DNA of 64,000 nt from CAZTDU01 sp050248795 (GCA_050248795.1 JBFWRS010000001.1:62001-126000), one strand, 5' to 3'; counted from the first letter of the stretch, positions 1-7,555 are shown. Made by a program: numbers and translations. The notes: a model not told the origin generated them from the letters alone.

Positions 1-1036
1 CGCGCACGGTGAGATCGAGGTAGAGCGAGAACTTCTGCGACATGTAACCGATGCGCCCCCGCACCGCTTCGGCCTGCCGGACGACGTCGATGCCGGCGAC
101 GCGCACCTCGCCCGCGCTCGGCTCGAGGATCCCGCACAGCATGCGGATCGTCGTGCTCTTGCCCGAGCCGTTGGGTCCGAGCAGCCCGAACACTTCGCCG
201 CGGCGTACTTCGAAGGAAATGCCGTCGACCGCCTTGAAGCTGCCGAAGGATCGCGCGAGGCCGCGCACCGCGATCGCGTCGCCGGTGACGGTCCGTGAGG
301 GGAAAGACACGACGGCCGCCGGCGCTCGGGCAGGCAGCATGGCGGCGAGCGCCGCCTCGAGATCGGCGCCGAACGCCGCCGGGCGATCGCAGGCGATCAT
401 CCGCCCGGCGTCGAAGAATGCCACCCGGTCGCAGCGCTCGGCCTCGTCGATGTAGGAGGTGGCAATCACCACGGTCTTCTCCGCGGTGCGGGACTCCTCG
501 AGGATGCGCCACAGCTCGCGGCGCGAGCGCGGATCGACGCCCAGCGTCGGCTCGTCGAGCACCAGGATGTCGGGCTCATGGATCAGGCTGCAGCACAGCG
601 CGAGCTTCTTCTGCATCCCGCCCGAGAGATCGCGGGCGAGCCGCCGCAGGAACGCCGACAGGCCGGCAAAGCGCATCAGACGCGCGATGCGTGCCTGCGC
701 CGCGGGTCCGGGCACCCGGTGCAGGGCGGCAAAAAAGCGCAGGTTCTCCTCCACCGTGAGGTCCCCATAGAGCGAGTAGGCCTGCGACATGTAGCCGAGC
801 TGCGCGGTGATGCGAGCGGCGTCCTTCACGCTGTCGAGTCCCGCCACGCTCACCCGGCCTTCGGTCGGATCGAGGATCGCGCACAGCGACTGCATGAGGG
901 TGGTCTTCCCCGAGCCGTCGGCGCCAACTACGGCGAACATCTCGCCGCGGCGCACCTTCAGTGTCACTCCACGCAGCGCCCAGCGCTCGCCGAAGCGCCG
1001 AGAGAGGCCGTTCACGACGATGACATCGTTGCTCAC
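1..1036 (-). CDS. Fused double-ATPase ABC exporter subunit (YbhF-like), 3' end outside window
   Basis: Two ABC ATPase domains lie in one polypeptide. The first has Walker A GADGSGKTT (about residues 38-46), signature LSGGMQKK and Walker B LVLDEPT. The second has Walker A GPNGSGKST from about residue 286 and is cut by the window edge. This arrangement is typical of YbhF-type ABC-2 exporters working with a HlyD-type adaptor and membrane permeases, which should lie beyond position 1. The GTG start overlaps the stop of the upstream adaptor gene (GTGA), suggesting translational coupling. The first Walker A has Asp where Asn is usual. Substrate unknown; drug or lipid export is only a family-level guess. 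Confidence 0.9.
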   Translation of the reverse strand, partial: MSNDVIVVNGLSRRFGERWALRGVTLKVRRGEMFAVVGADGSGKTTLMQSLCAILDPTEGRVSVAGLDSVKDAARITAQLGYMSQAYSLYGDLTVEENLRFFAALHRVPGPAAQARIARLMRFAGLSAFLRRLARDLSGGMQKKLALCCSLIHEPDILVLDEPTLGVDPRSRRELWRILEESRTAEKTVVIATSYIDEAERCDRVAFFDAGRMIACDRPAAFGADLEAALAAMLPARAPAAVVSFPSRTVTGDAIAVRGLARSFGSFKAVDGISFEVRRGEVFGLLGPNGSGKSTTIRMLCGILEPSAGEVRVAGIDVVRQAEAVRGRIGYMSQKFSLYLDLTVR

Positions 1037-2159
1037 CAGGCCGCGTCGTCCTGCCACTTGATGTGTACGTCGGCAGGCATGCCGGGCTTGAGGTAGCCCT
1101 CGGGATTGTCGATGCGCACCTTGACGCCGAAGACGAGCTTCTCGCGCTCGTCCTGCATGTGCACTTCCTTCGGCGTAAATTCGGCCTGCTGCGCCACTTC
1201 GACCACCCGGCCGGCAAAGAAGCGTCCCGGGAATGCGTCCACATGGATGCGCACCGGGTTGCCCAGGCGCAGCTTTCCGAGGTCCTTCTGCGCCACATAG
1301 ACCCTCACGAACAGCTCCTCGAGATCGATGAGGGTGGCGATGGGTCTTCCCGGCGCCGCAAGCTCGCCGGGCTCGGCGAGGCGGCTGACCAGCGTGCCCT
1401 CGGAGGGGGCAACCAGGCGCGCATCGCGCAACGCCACCTCGACCTCGTCGGCCCGCGCGCGCGCGGCGTTGAGCTGGGCGGCGAGCGCGGCCCGCTCCGC
1501 CTGCAGCCTGCGCTCGTCCTTTTCCCGTACCGCGACTTCGCCGCTCGCCGCACCCGCCCGCTGCGCCGCCGCCCGCGCCTCCTCGCGCGCGCGCAGCGCG
1601 GCCTCGAGCCGCGCCGCCGATGTGCGGTTGCGCGCACGCACCTCGTCCATGTAGCTCTCGCTGACGAATCCTTCGCGACCGAGCTTCTCGAAGCGCTCGA
1701 GCGCCGCGCGATCCTGGCGCTGCTGCGCCTGCGCGACGAGCACTTCGGCCTCGGCTCGCTTGAGCGCCTCCTCGGCCTGGTGCACGCCGTGGGCGAGCGT
1801 GCCGCGCGTCACCTCCGTCCCAGGCGCGCCTGCTCGATCGCGGTGTCGATTCGGGCGATCTGCGCCTCGGCCGCCTCGGCGAGGGCTTTGGCCTGCGCCA
1901 GGCGCGCCTCGATGTCGGCCGCGCCGATCTGGGCGACGAGGTCACCCTTCGCCACTTGGGCGCCCTCGCGCACCGCGACGACTTCCACGATGCCGCCGTT
2001 CTTCGCGCTTACCGTGACTTCAGTACCGCGCACCTGGCCGTTGGCCTGGAGGATGCCCGACGGCGGCCTCGGCCAGAGCCAGGCGATGGCGGTCCCCACG
2101 AGCGCCGCCACGGCCAGCGCAAGCGCTGCGGCGGCAAGATATCGGCGCTCAATGCGCAT
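1033..2159 (-). pseudogene. HlyD/YbhG-family membrane fusion protein, split by a -1 frameshift
   Basis: Two abutting frames together encode one periplasmic adaptor. The upstream frame (2159-1809, 116 aa) has an N-terminal membrane anchor, the biotinyl-lipoyl half (GGIVEVVAVREGAQVAKGD) and the first helix of the coiled-coil hairpin. The downstream frame (from a GTG at 1812) continues the hairpin, the second lipoyl half (LVAPSEGTLVSRLAEPGEL) and the beta-barrel with EFTPKEVHMQ, as in YbhG. The frames meet at GGAGGTGA inside the hairpin, where no domain boundary is expected. A single missing base (sequencing error or real mutation) is the simplest reading; coupled synthesis of two halves from the internal Shine-Dalgarno-like GGAGGTG is less likely. 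It sits between the NfeD-like gene and the ABC ATPase. Confidence 0.8.
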
Positions 2160-2502
2160 CCGCGCCCTCGGCGGCCTTGACCTTGAGCTTCAAGCCCGTA
2201 ATCCCCACGACGAGCGCCTCCTCCCCGAGGGCCAGCCGCTTTCCGAGCATCTCGGCCGACCAGAGCTCGCCGTGAACGAGCAGTCTTGCGCTCCCGCCGT
2301 CGAGCTCGACCACCCGTCCGTGCTCGCCGATCATGCCCTCCGCTCCGGTCATGGCCGGCCTTCGCGCCGTCCTGACAGCGAGCACATAGATCCAAAGGAC
2401 GAGCGCCACGGCAAGCCCGTAGATCGGCAGGGCCACCGAGAGCGGCAGGAGCCACAACACGGGCAAGGCGATGACCGGCAAGAATAGCAGGACGTGGCAC
2501 AT
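2149..2502 (-). CDS. NfeD-like membrane protein with OB-fold domain
   Basis: A 117-aa protein. Residues 1-45 form two hydrophobic helices; the rest matches the NfeD C-terminal OB-fold pattern (GMIGEHGRVVELDGG, LVHGELWSA, VVGITGLKLKV). NfeD proteins are membrane proteins linked to protease or flotillin partners. An in-frame extension to 2685 exists, but the ATG at 2502 directly precedes the first membrane helix and was chosen. The 3' end overlaps the start of the HlyD gene by 11 bp, so it belongs to the ABC exporter operon. It may help assembly or quality control of the exporter; that role is inference. Confidence 0.75.
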   Translation of the reverse strand: MCHVLLFLPVIALPVLWLLPLSVALPIYGLAVALVLWIYVLAVRTARRPAMTGAEGMIGEHGRVVELDGGSARLLVHGELWSAEMLGKRLALGEEALVVGITGLKLKVKAAEGADAH

Positions 2503-2558
2503 GGCCGGTCGATCGTGCCGGGCGGCTCTAGCTCGAGTTAGGAAACATGGCCTTGAAG

Positions 2559-2813
2559 CTAGTGGCCGATGCGCCGGTTTTCGTTCTGGCTGTTGCTGTG
2601 GCGCGTTCTGAGCTGGTTCTCCCAGCTCTCGTGGTCGCCCTTTTCCCAGCCGCTCGAGCCGTACGCCGATGGGGCGTTTTCCCACGGCTGGGTGTCGGGC
2701 TTGCCGCGGTACTTGCCGTCCTTGTACAGCGCCGTCTGCTCGCGCTCGCCGCAGCCCGCAACGCCGACTGCGAGTAGCGCCGCCGCAATGGCCAAGCTAG
2801 ATAAGCGTTTCAT
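2559..2813 (-). CDS. Small predicted lipoprotein (84 aa)
   Basis: Starts MKRLSSLAIAAALL and has a lipobox ending VAGC, so it should be exported and lipid-anchored. The mature part is short, hydrophilic and rich in Trp, Gly, Lys and Glu (YKDGKYRGKPDTQPWEN, WEKGDHESWENQLRTR). Its ATG overlaps the stop of the upstream secreted protein (ATGA), so the two are probably co-translated. No family recognised. Mature sequences of this kind recur as small stress-associated lipoproteins, but no function can be assigned. Confidence 0.7.
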   Translation of the reverse strand: MKRLSSLAIAAALLAVGVAGCGEREQTALYKDGKYRGKPDTQPWENAPSAYGSSGWEKGDHESWENQLRTRHSNSQNENRRIGH

Positions 2814-3202
2814 TCGAGCCTCCATCGGAAGGTGCGCGGTTTCGCCTCGCCCGGGCGGCTGATGCGCAGCTCGAGGGCCTGCGGCCGCGGCTCGATGGCA
2901 TTGAACCTGAGCACGCCGCTGCGGTGGTGGCCTCCCGGCGCGGCGCCGTCCCAGGCGAGCGCCTTGAACTCGTTGCCGCGATCGTCCACCAGCACCGCGC
3001 TGCCCGCCAGGTCGTCCGAGAGATCCTGGCTGTGCGTGTCGAGCACGATGGAAAAGTCCCATGTCTTCGCGCCCGCAACGAGCTTGGCGGGCGTGACGGC
3101 AACCGTCACGCCGCCGGCGGAGTTCTTCTGCGCGGCGAGCTGCGCGGCGGCGTTGAACGCAAGCAGCGTTGCCGCTACGAGCCAGAGAAGTCGATAAGTC
3201 AT
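2810..3202 (-). CDS. Secreted protein of unknown function (130 aa)
   Basis: MTYRLLWLVAATLLAFNAAAQ is a clear signal peptide. The mature protein looks all-beta (VTVAVTPAKLVAGAKTWDF, SIVLDTHSQDLSDDL, SAVLVDDRGNEF, RSGVLRFNAIEPRPQALELR), like a small periplasmic immunoglobulin-like or copper-protein-like domain, but no catalytic or metal motif is obvious. The start at 3202 was chosen over an in-frame ORF to 3397 because only it begins with a signal peptide. It lies between the ftsH-linked membrane peptide and the lipoprotein and overlaps the latter by 4 bp. Confidence 0.75.
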   Translation of the reverse strand: MTYRLLWLVAATLLAFNAAAQLAAQKNSAGGVTVAVTPAKLVAGAKTWDFSIVLDTHSQDLSDDLAGSAVLVDDRGNEFKALAWDGAAPGGHHRSGVLRFNAIEPRPQALELRISRPGEAKPRTFRWRLE

Positions 3203-3228
3203 TGCAGTCCTTTCTTCGATCGGTTCAG

Positions 3229-3357
3229 TCAATCCCGGGGCGATCTGTCGGTCGGCTCGCCTATCCCCTTCCGCCGCGTGAAGACGGCTACCAAAATTGC
3301 GGCGCAGATCACGAGAACCAGCAAACCCCAGTTGCTCGCAAGCCAGTCCATCCTCAT
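3229..3357 (-). CDS. Tiny single-pass membrane protein translationally coupled to ftsH (42 aa)
   Basis: The ATG at 3357 overlaps the ftsH stop (ATGA); a second in-frame ATG is at 3351. The peptide begins MRMDWLASNWGLLVLV, has one hydrophobic helix of about 20 residues, then a basic TRRK turn and a polar tail ending RSPRD. The MDWLASNWG opening resembles the MEWLSENWV start of the His-rich peptide at 43185-43364. Such short hydrophobic proteins beside a membrane protease could be regulators or substrates, but this is inference. It is below usual gene-calling length. Confidence 0.6.
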   Translation of the reverse strand: MRMDWLASNWGLLVLVICAAILVAVFTRRKGIGEPTDRSPRD

Positions 3358-5201
3358 GCCGCCTTTGGCAGGCCGGATGGCTGCGCCGCGTTCGCAAGCT
3401 GCGCGACGATGCTTGCGACGTCCGGCTCGGTCAGCGTCTCGCGCTCGAGGAGTCGTGCCGCCGCGCTTTCCAGCGTTTCCCGATGGTGCGTGAGAAGCTC
3501 CAGCGCACGCTTGAAGGCGGAGGCGACGATCTCGGTCACGGCCTTGTCGATGGCTTGCGCGGTGTGCTCGCTGTAGCTGCGCGGGGCGGTGTAGCCGGGC
3601 ACCTGCAGCAGCGGCGAGGCTTCCTGCTCGAGCGAGAGGTTGGCGAGGGACGGGTGCATGCCGTAGCGCGTCACGATGGAGCGCGCGATGTCCGAGACCT
3701 TGGCGAGATCGTCTGCGGCGCCGGTCGAGACCCGGCCGAATACGAGCTGCTCCGCGGCGCGGCCGCCGAGCAGCACCGCCATCTTGTTCTCCAGCTCCTC
3801 GCGGGTCATGAGGAAGCGGTCCTCGGTCGGGCGCTGGATGGTGTAGCCGAGCGCGCCGATGCCGCGCGGGATGATGGAGACCTTGTGCACCGGATCGCTG
3901 CCCGGCAGGGTCATCGCCACCAGCGCGTGGCCCATCTCGTGATAGGCGACCGTGCGGCGCTCCATGGGGTTCAGGATGCGGCTCTTCTTCTCAAGTCCGG
4001 CGACGATGCGCTCCACCGCCATGGTGAAGTCGTCGAGCGTGACCGCATCGCTGCCCCGGCGCGTGGCGACGAGCGCCGCCTCGTTCACCAGGTTGGCGAG
4101 ATCGGCGCCCGAGAACCCGGGTGTCAGCGCTGCAATGCTGGCGAGCTCCACGCCGGGCGCAAGCCGGATCTTCTTGATGTGCACCTCCAGGATCTGCACG
4201 CGTCCGGACTTGTCCGGCCGGTCGACCAGCACCTGGCGGTCGAAGCGCCCGGCGCGCAGCAGGGCTGGATCGAGCACTTCGGGCCGGTTCGTGGCCGCCA
4301 GAAGCACCAGCCCGGTGGAGGGATCGAAGCCGTCCAGCTCGGCGAGGAGCTGGTTGAGCGTCTGCTCCTTCTCGTCGTGCCCGCCCGTGATACCGAAGCT
4401 GCCGCGTGCGCGTCCGAGCGCATCGAGCTCGTCGATGAAGATGATGGCAGGGGCCTTCTGCCGTGCCTGCTCGAAGAGGTCGCGCACTCTCGCCGCGCCG
4501 ACGCCGACGAACATCTCGACGAATTCAGAGCCCGAAATCGAGAAGAAGGGGACGCCCGCCTCGCCCGCCACCGCCCTCGCGAGCAGCGTCTTGCCGGTGC
4601 CCGGTGGGCCGACAAGGAGCACGCCCTTTGGCAGCCGGCCGCCGAGCCGCCCGTAGCGCCCGGGATCCTTCAGGAATCCCACCACCTCGCGCAGCTCGTC
4701 CTTCGCCTCGTCGACGCCTGCCACGTCGGCGAAGGTGACCTTGGTGTCGGTCTCGACGTAGACCTTCGCCTTGCTCTTGCCGATCGACATCATCCCGCCC
4801 AGCCCGCCGTGCTGGCCCATCACGCGCTTGGCGAGGAACATCCAGATGCCGAAAAAGATCAGCGCCGGCAGCACCCAGCCGAGAACGTCCCGCAGGAACG
4901 TGTTCTCCACGACACCGGTGAACTTGATGTCGTACTGCGAGAGGTCCTTGGCCAGCTCGGGGTCGACGCGTGTCGTGACGATGCGGGTGCGCCCGTCGGT
5001 GGTGGGTTTCTTGAGCTTGCCTTGGATGAGATTGTTCGAAATGGCGATCTCCTCCAGCTCGCCGTTCTTCAGGTGGTGCTGGAATTCGCTGTAGGGAATC
5101 GTCTGCACCTGGTTCATGTTGACCCAGGCGTCGCGCAGCAGGACCACCGCGGTCAGGGCGATCACCAGGTACCAGAGGTTGAACTTGGTCTGCTTTTCCA
5201 T
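3354..5201 (-). CDS. ftsH: ATP-dependent zinc metalloprotease FtsH (accessory copy)
   Basis: A 615-aa membrane AAA protease degrading misfolded or short-lived membrane proteins. N-terminal helix about 9-26, periplasmic segment, second helix about 106-127, Walker A GPPGTGKT (198-205), Walker B IIFIDELD (253-260), second region of homology ATNRPEVLDPALLRAGRFDR, and zinc motif HEMGH (421-425). Most FtsH proteins have HEAGH, so Met at this position is unusual, but both His and the Glu are kept. Start MEKQTKFNLW was chosen over an upstream in-frame codon. An FNR-like box lies 34 bp upstream. It is followed by overlapping small membrane and secreted genes, suggesting a dedicated quality-control operon. 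It is probably a second copy beside the host's own gene. Confidence 0.95.
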   Translation of the reverse strand: MEKQTKFNLWYLVIALTAVVLLRDAWVNMNQVQTIPYSEFQHHLKNGELEEIAISNNLIQGKLKKPTTDGRTRIVTTRVDPELAKDLSQYDIKFTGVVENTFLRDVLGWVLPALIFFGIWMFLAKRVMGQHGGLGGMMSIGKSKAKVYVETDTKVTFADVAGVDEAKDELREVVGFLKDPGRYGRLGGRLPKGVLLVGPPGTGKTLLARAVAGEAGVPFFSISGSEFVEMFVGVGAARVRDLFEQARQKAPAIIFIDELDALGRARGSFGITGGHDEKEQTLNQLLAELDGFDPSTGLVLLAATNRPEVLDPALLRAGRFDRQVLVDRPDKSGRVQILEVHIKKIRLAPGVELASIAALTPGFSGADLANLVNEAALVATRRGSDAVTLDDFTMAVERIVAGLEKKSRILNPMERRTVAYHEMGHALVAMTLPGSDPVHKVSIIPRGIGALGYTIQRPTEDRFLMTREELENKMAVLLGGRAAEQLVFGRVSTGAADDLAKVSDIARSIVTRYGMHPSLANLSLEQEASPLLQVPGYTAPRSYSEHTAQAIDKAVTEIVASAFKRALELLTHHRETLESAAARLLERETLTEPDVASIVAQLANAAQPSGLPKAA

Positions 5202-5234
5202 CTTCGCAGCGTGACACCGGCGGGCAAGGCAGGG

Positions 5235-5248
5235 TTGATCAAGGTCAA
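5235..5248. promoter_or_regulatory. FNR/ANR-type box upstream of ftsH
   Basis: TTGATCAAGGTCAA, one mismatch to TTGAT-N4-ATCAA. Its centre is 41 bp from the ftsH ATG, the class II activator distance to a transcription start, so the transcript would begin at or next to the ATG. A weak -10 (CACGCT) is present at 5213-5208. Assignment is by pattern only. Confidence 0.55.
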
Positions 5249-5329
5249 ATTCGGGCGCCATAGCCGCCGGCGCGGCGCCCGAAACGCCGGAAAGGGGGTT
5301 ACGGCACCACGCTCATGGCTGCGCTCTCG

Positions 5330-5581
5330 CTAGGAGCAGCAGCAACCGCTCTTCTTTGTCGTCGTGCCGGCGGCGGCTCCGGCCTCCGCGACGGCCGCGG
5401 GATAGCCGGCGTCGTCCAGGGCCCGGATCAGCGCCTGCGCCGGCGCGCCGCTTTCGACACGCACGCGCTTATTCTGGAGGTCGACATCGACGTTGGCAGC
5501 GGCGTCGACAGATTTCACCGCGCGCGTCACGGCGCCGACGCAATGGCCGCACGTCATGTCCTTCACATTCAGCTCGATCAT
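5330..5581 (-). CDS. copZ: Copper chaperone CopZ-like, HMA domain with CCC tail
   Basis: An 83-aa cytosolic heavy-metal-associated domain with metal site MTCGHC (residues 9-14) and a beta-alpha-beta-beta-alpha-beta pattern. After the domain comes an Ala/Gly linker and a C-terminal KSGCCCS tail, which could be a second metal site. Start MIELNVKDM follows an AAGGAG ribosome site; an in-frame upstream start lacks one. The promoter upstream has MerR-type geometry with a copper-type dyad, so Cu(I)/CueR control is likely. A close relative lies at 62002 beside copA. The normal role is to carry Cu(I) to efflux ATPases or regulators. Confidence 0.9.
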   Translation of the reverse strand: MIELNVKDMTCGHCVGAVTRAVKSVDAAANVDVDLQNKRVRVESGAPAQALIRALDDAGYPAAVAEAGAAAGTTTKKSGCCCS

Positions 5582-5618
5582 GGAAATCTCCTTTTGAAGT
5601 GCATTCCACACAAGGAGG

Positions 5619-5649
5619 ACTCTGCAGCCTCCCATAGTGGGAGGGTCAA
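5619..5649 (-). promoter_or_regulatory. CueR/MerR-type promoter of the first copZ
   Basis: On the minus strand the -35 is TTGACC (5649-5644) and the -10 CAGAGT (5624-5619), separated by the long 19-bp spacer typical of MerR-family promoters. The spacer is mostly taken up by a perfect dyad CCTCCCA-tag-TGGGAGG (5628-5644). The same GGTCAAGCGCTTGAC core occurs in the copA/copZ intergenic region near 61921, implying a shared regulator, probably the CueR at 59283. Confidence 0.75.
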
Positions 5650-5653
5650 GCGC

Positions 5654-5667
5654 TTGACACAGATCAA
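5654..5667. promoter_or_regulatory. FNR-like box abutting the copZ copper promoter
   Basis: TTGACACAGATCAA, one mismatch to TTGAT-N4-ATCAA, lies 4 bp beyond the copZ -35. Its centre is about 48 bp from the expected copZ start, not a canonical FNR distance. It may be a real oxygen input to the copper promoter or a by-product of the GTCAAGCGCTTGAC palindrome. Confidence 0.3.
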
Positions 5668-5707
5668 AAGGAGCCCGCCCGGCGCCGGGCGTCGGCGGGA
5701 AACGGCT

Positions 5708-6109
5708 TCAGCGCCAGGCTTGCTCGGCGCCGCCGCTCGTACGCGCTGTTCCGAGCGCTCGCCCGGCACCGGACGTCATGGAAGCCATGCGGCGGCATGC
5801 CTCGGCGCACCGCCGGCACGCCTCGGCGCATTCGCGGCAGTGCTGCATCTTGCCGTGCTTGTCGCATTCGTCGGCGCACGCGTCGCATACTTTGGCGCAG
5901 GTCTCGCAGACGGCCGCCGCAAGCTCGCTTCCGCGCCCCATGTAGCCGGCTGCAAGGCGACACATTTCGGCGCAGTCGATATCCAGCTGGATGCAGCGGG
6001 CCAGCATCTTGACGTCGCTTTCCCGAAGACAGGCGGCCGCGCAGTGGTCGCAGGCGGTGGCACAGGCATAGCAGGCATCGATGCAGGACTTCATCTGGTC
6101 ATGGGGCAT
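5708..6109 (-). CDS. Csp-type four-helix-bundle copper storage protein
   Basis: 133 aa with Cys repeated at helix spacing: CIDACYACATACDHCAAAC, CIQLDIDCAEMC, CETCAKVCDACADEC, then CRECAEACRRCAEAC. This is the DUF326/Csp pattern, in which Cys residues line the core of a four-helix bundle and bind many Cu(I) ions. There is no signal peptide, so it resembles the cytosolic Csp3 type. AGGAG precedes the ATG. It lies between the copper chaperone and the mer regulator. The role in buffering Cu(I) is a family-level assignment; the C-terminal 20 residues are unstructured. Confidence 0.9.
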   Translation of the reverse strand: MPHDQMKSCIDACYACATACDHCAAACLRESDVKMLARCIQLDIDCAEMCRLAAGYMGRGSELAAAVCETCAKVCDACADECDKHGKMQHCRECAEACRRCAEACRRMASMTSGAGRALGTARTSGGAEQAWR

Positions 6110-6162
6110 GGATCACTCCTTCTGGGCGGGCGCAGGGGCAAAGTCATCGCGGCGCCGCAGGC

Positions 6163-6339
6163 TCAGCCCGCATACAGGCTCAACGGCACGCCGTCCGGAC
6201 CGCACTCGCTCACGGCACACTCTTCCGACTTCCGTGCCAGCAGAACCGGCGAGGATCGCCTGGACGCCAATCGTCGTCGCACCGCGACGGCGGCAGCGAG
6301 GACGACCAGTCCGAGAGCGAGCAGGGTCCTGGAGCTCAT
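6163..6339 (-). CDS. Small single-pass membrane protein with CAVSEC motif (58 aa)
   Basis: MSSRTLLALGLVVLAAAVAVRR is one membrane helix followed by a basic stop-transfer segment. The short soluble tail carries two Cys (EECAVSECGPDG). The ATG at 6339 was used; an in-frame TTG lies 15 bp upstream and no strong ribosome site is visible. It sits between merR and the copper-storage gene on the same strand. The two Cys near a metal operon hint at metal or redox binding, but the family is unknown and this could be a chance ORF. Confidence 0.45.
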   Translation of the reverse strand: MSSRTLLALGLVVLAAAVAVRRRLASRRSSPVLLARKSEECAVSECGPDGVPLSLYAG

Positions 6340-6390
6340 GCCCGGGTGCCGCAAGTCGTGTGCCGTTGGCGGGCGCGCCGGAAGAGCGGG

Positions 6391-6813
6391 TCAAGCCTCA
6401 TCGGCTCCCGAGGAGAGACTTTCGATGATCGGGCACCCGCGCCCTTGCCTTCCCGTCCGGCATGCGCGGATCAGCTTGGCGAGCGCGGCCTGAATCCGGC
6501 GCAGGTCAGAGATCTTGCTGTCCACGAGCCGCTTCTTCTGCTCGGCGAAGGTCCGTGTTTCCATGCAGTGCTCGCCCACCGACAGATCGAGCAACAGTCT
6601 CACCTCGTCGAGCGCAAAGCCGAGCCCCTGGGCGCGCTTGATGAAGCGCAGCCGGTCCGCCGCCTCCGGGCCGTAGCGGCGCACCGAGCCGTGCGCGCGG
6701 GCGGGCCTGGGCATCAAGCCGAGGCGCTGGTAATAGCGGATGGTTTCCACATGCACGCCCGTCTGCTCGGCGAGCGCGCCTATCTTCATGTCCTGCGCTT
6801 TCTGCTGCGGCAT
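6391..6813 (-). CDS. merR: Mercury-responsive MerR-type regulator
   Basis: 140 aa. Winged-helix DNA-binding domain (MKIGALAEQTGVHVETIRYY), dimer helix, and three Cys at the MerR Hg(II)-binding positions: GEHCMET, IRACRTG and GCPIIESL, matching Cys82, Cys117 and Cys126 of Tn501 MerR. It is divergent from merT across a canonical mer operator. Start could be 6813 or the ATG at 6789 (MKIGALAE), which matches the usual N-terminus better. It should repress and, with Hg(II), activate the merTP genes by untwisting the 19-bp spacer. Confidence 0.9.
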   Translation of the reverse strand: MPQQKAQDMKIGALAEQTGVHVETIRYYQRLGLMPRPARAHGSVRRYGPEAADRLRFIKRAQGLGFALDEVRLLLDLSVGEHCMETRTFAEQKKRLVDSKISDLRRIQAALAKLIRACRTGRQGRGCPIIESLSSGADEA

Positions 6814-6825
6814 GGGAAAGAGGCC

Positions 6826-6856
6826 TTGATTCCGTAGCTGACTACGGGAATAAGCT
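6826..6856 (+). promoter_or_regulatory. mer operator/promoter (PmerT)
   Basis: -35 TTGATT (6826-6831), 19-bp spacer containing the dyad CCGTAG-CTGA-CTACGG (6832-6847), and -10 TAAGCT (6851-6856). Spacer length and dyad are those of MerR-controlled promoters. The predicted start (about 6863) coincides with the GTG of merT, so the transcript may be leaderless or merT may begin further in. Confidence 0.9.
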
Positions 6857-6862
6857 TACCGC

Positions 6863-7264
6863 GTGGAGAAGTCGTTCCGGCAAACCGCGTCTTTCGCAGC
6901 TGAGGAAGCGAGTACCGCTACGGCCAAGAGCGAGTCCGTGGCGCTTACGGCAGGTGGGCTCGCCGCCCTGCTCTCCGGCGCCTGCTGCGTTGCCCCGTTC
7001 CTTCTGGTCAGCGCAGGTCTCGGTGGCGCCTGGCTCGCGAACCTGCAGTTGCTCGAGCCTTATCAGCCCCTGTTCACCGGCATTGCGCTCGCCGCGCTCG
7101 GGTTCGCCGGCTGGCGCATCTACCGCCCCGCCACCGATTGCGGCCCTGGCGAGGCATGCGCCGTGCCGCGACTTCGGCGCAGCTTGCGCGTCGCGTTCTG
7201 GGCTGTCGCGGCACTCCTTGTCGCGATGCTCGGCTTCCCTTATCTCGCGCCGCTGCTTTACTGA
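6863..7264 (+). CDS. merT: Mercuric transport protein MerT
   Basis: 134 aa, three membrane helices. The Cys pair SGACCVAP lies in the first helix and the second pair DCGPGEACAVP in the cytosolic loop, both diagnostic of MerT, which moves Hg(II) inward from MerP to the reductase. It ends MLGFPYLAPLLY, as in other MerT proteins. The GTG start leaves about 15 extra N-terminal residues compared with usual MerT and falls at the predicted transcription start, so the true start may be a later codon. First gene of the mer operon. Confidence 0.92.
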   Translation: MEKSFRQTASFAAEEASTATAKSESVALTAGGLAALLSGACCVAPFLLVSAGLGGAWLANLQLLEPYQPLFTGIALAALGFAGWRIYRPATDCGPGEACAVPRLRRSLRVAFWAVAALLVAMLGFPYLAPLLY

Positions 7265-7276
7265 GAGAACATCACG

Positions 7277-7555
7277 ATGAAGATGCTTCGCGCCGCAATC
7301 CTGCTCGCCCTGCTTGCCTCGCCGACCGCCTTCGCCGAAACGAAAACCGTCACGCTTTCGGTGCCGGGCATGAACTGCGACCTCTGCCCGCTCACCATCA
7401 AAAAGGCGATCTCCAGGGTTCCGGGAGTCGCCAGTGTGGAGGCAAGCTACGAGAAGAAGCAGGCCGTCGTGACCTTCGACGACAGCAAGACGTCGGTCGA
7501 GGCGCTCATGAGGGCGACGGCGAATGTCGGCTATCCGTCGACCGTGAGACCATGA
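7277..7555 (+). CDS. merP: Periplasmic mercury-binding protein MerP
   Basis: 92 aa. Signal peptide MKMLRAAILLALLASPTAFA, then an HMA fold with metal site GMNCDLCPLT and the typical ending YPSTVRP. MerP binds Hg(II) in the periplasm and hands it to MerT. It starts 12 bp after merT, and its stop overlaps the next gene (ATGA). Confidence 0.93.
   Translation: MKMLRAAILLALLASPTAFAETKTVTLSVPGMNCDLCPLTIKKAISRVPGVASVEASYEKKQAVVTFDDSKTSVEALMRATANVGYPSTVRP

Noticed and set aside
51..770. Several plus-strand Arg/Ala/Ser-rich ORFs over the first kilobase
   Set aside because: They are shadows in high-GC DNA; the minus strand there encodes a clear double-ATPase ABC protein.
1063..2487. 474-codon plus-strand ORF
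   Set aside because: His/Arg/Ala-rich with no domain; antisense to the HlyD and NfeD-like genes, whose sequences are recognisable.
3297..5333. 678-codon plus-strand ORF opposite ftsH
   Set aside because: Mirror of the ftsH reading frame; no recognisable motif and no ribosome site.
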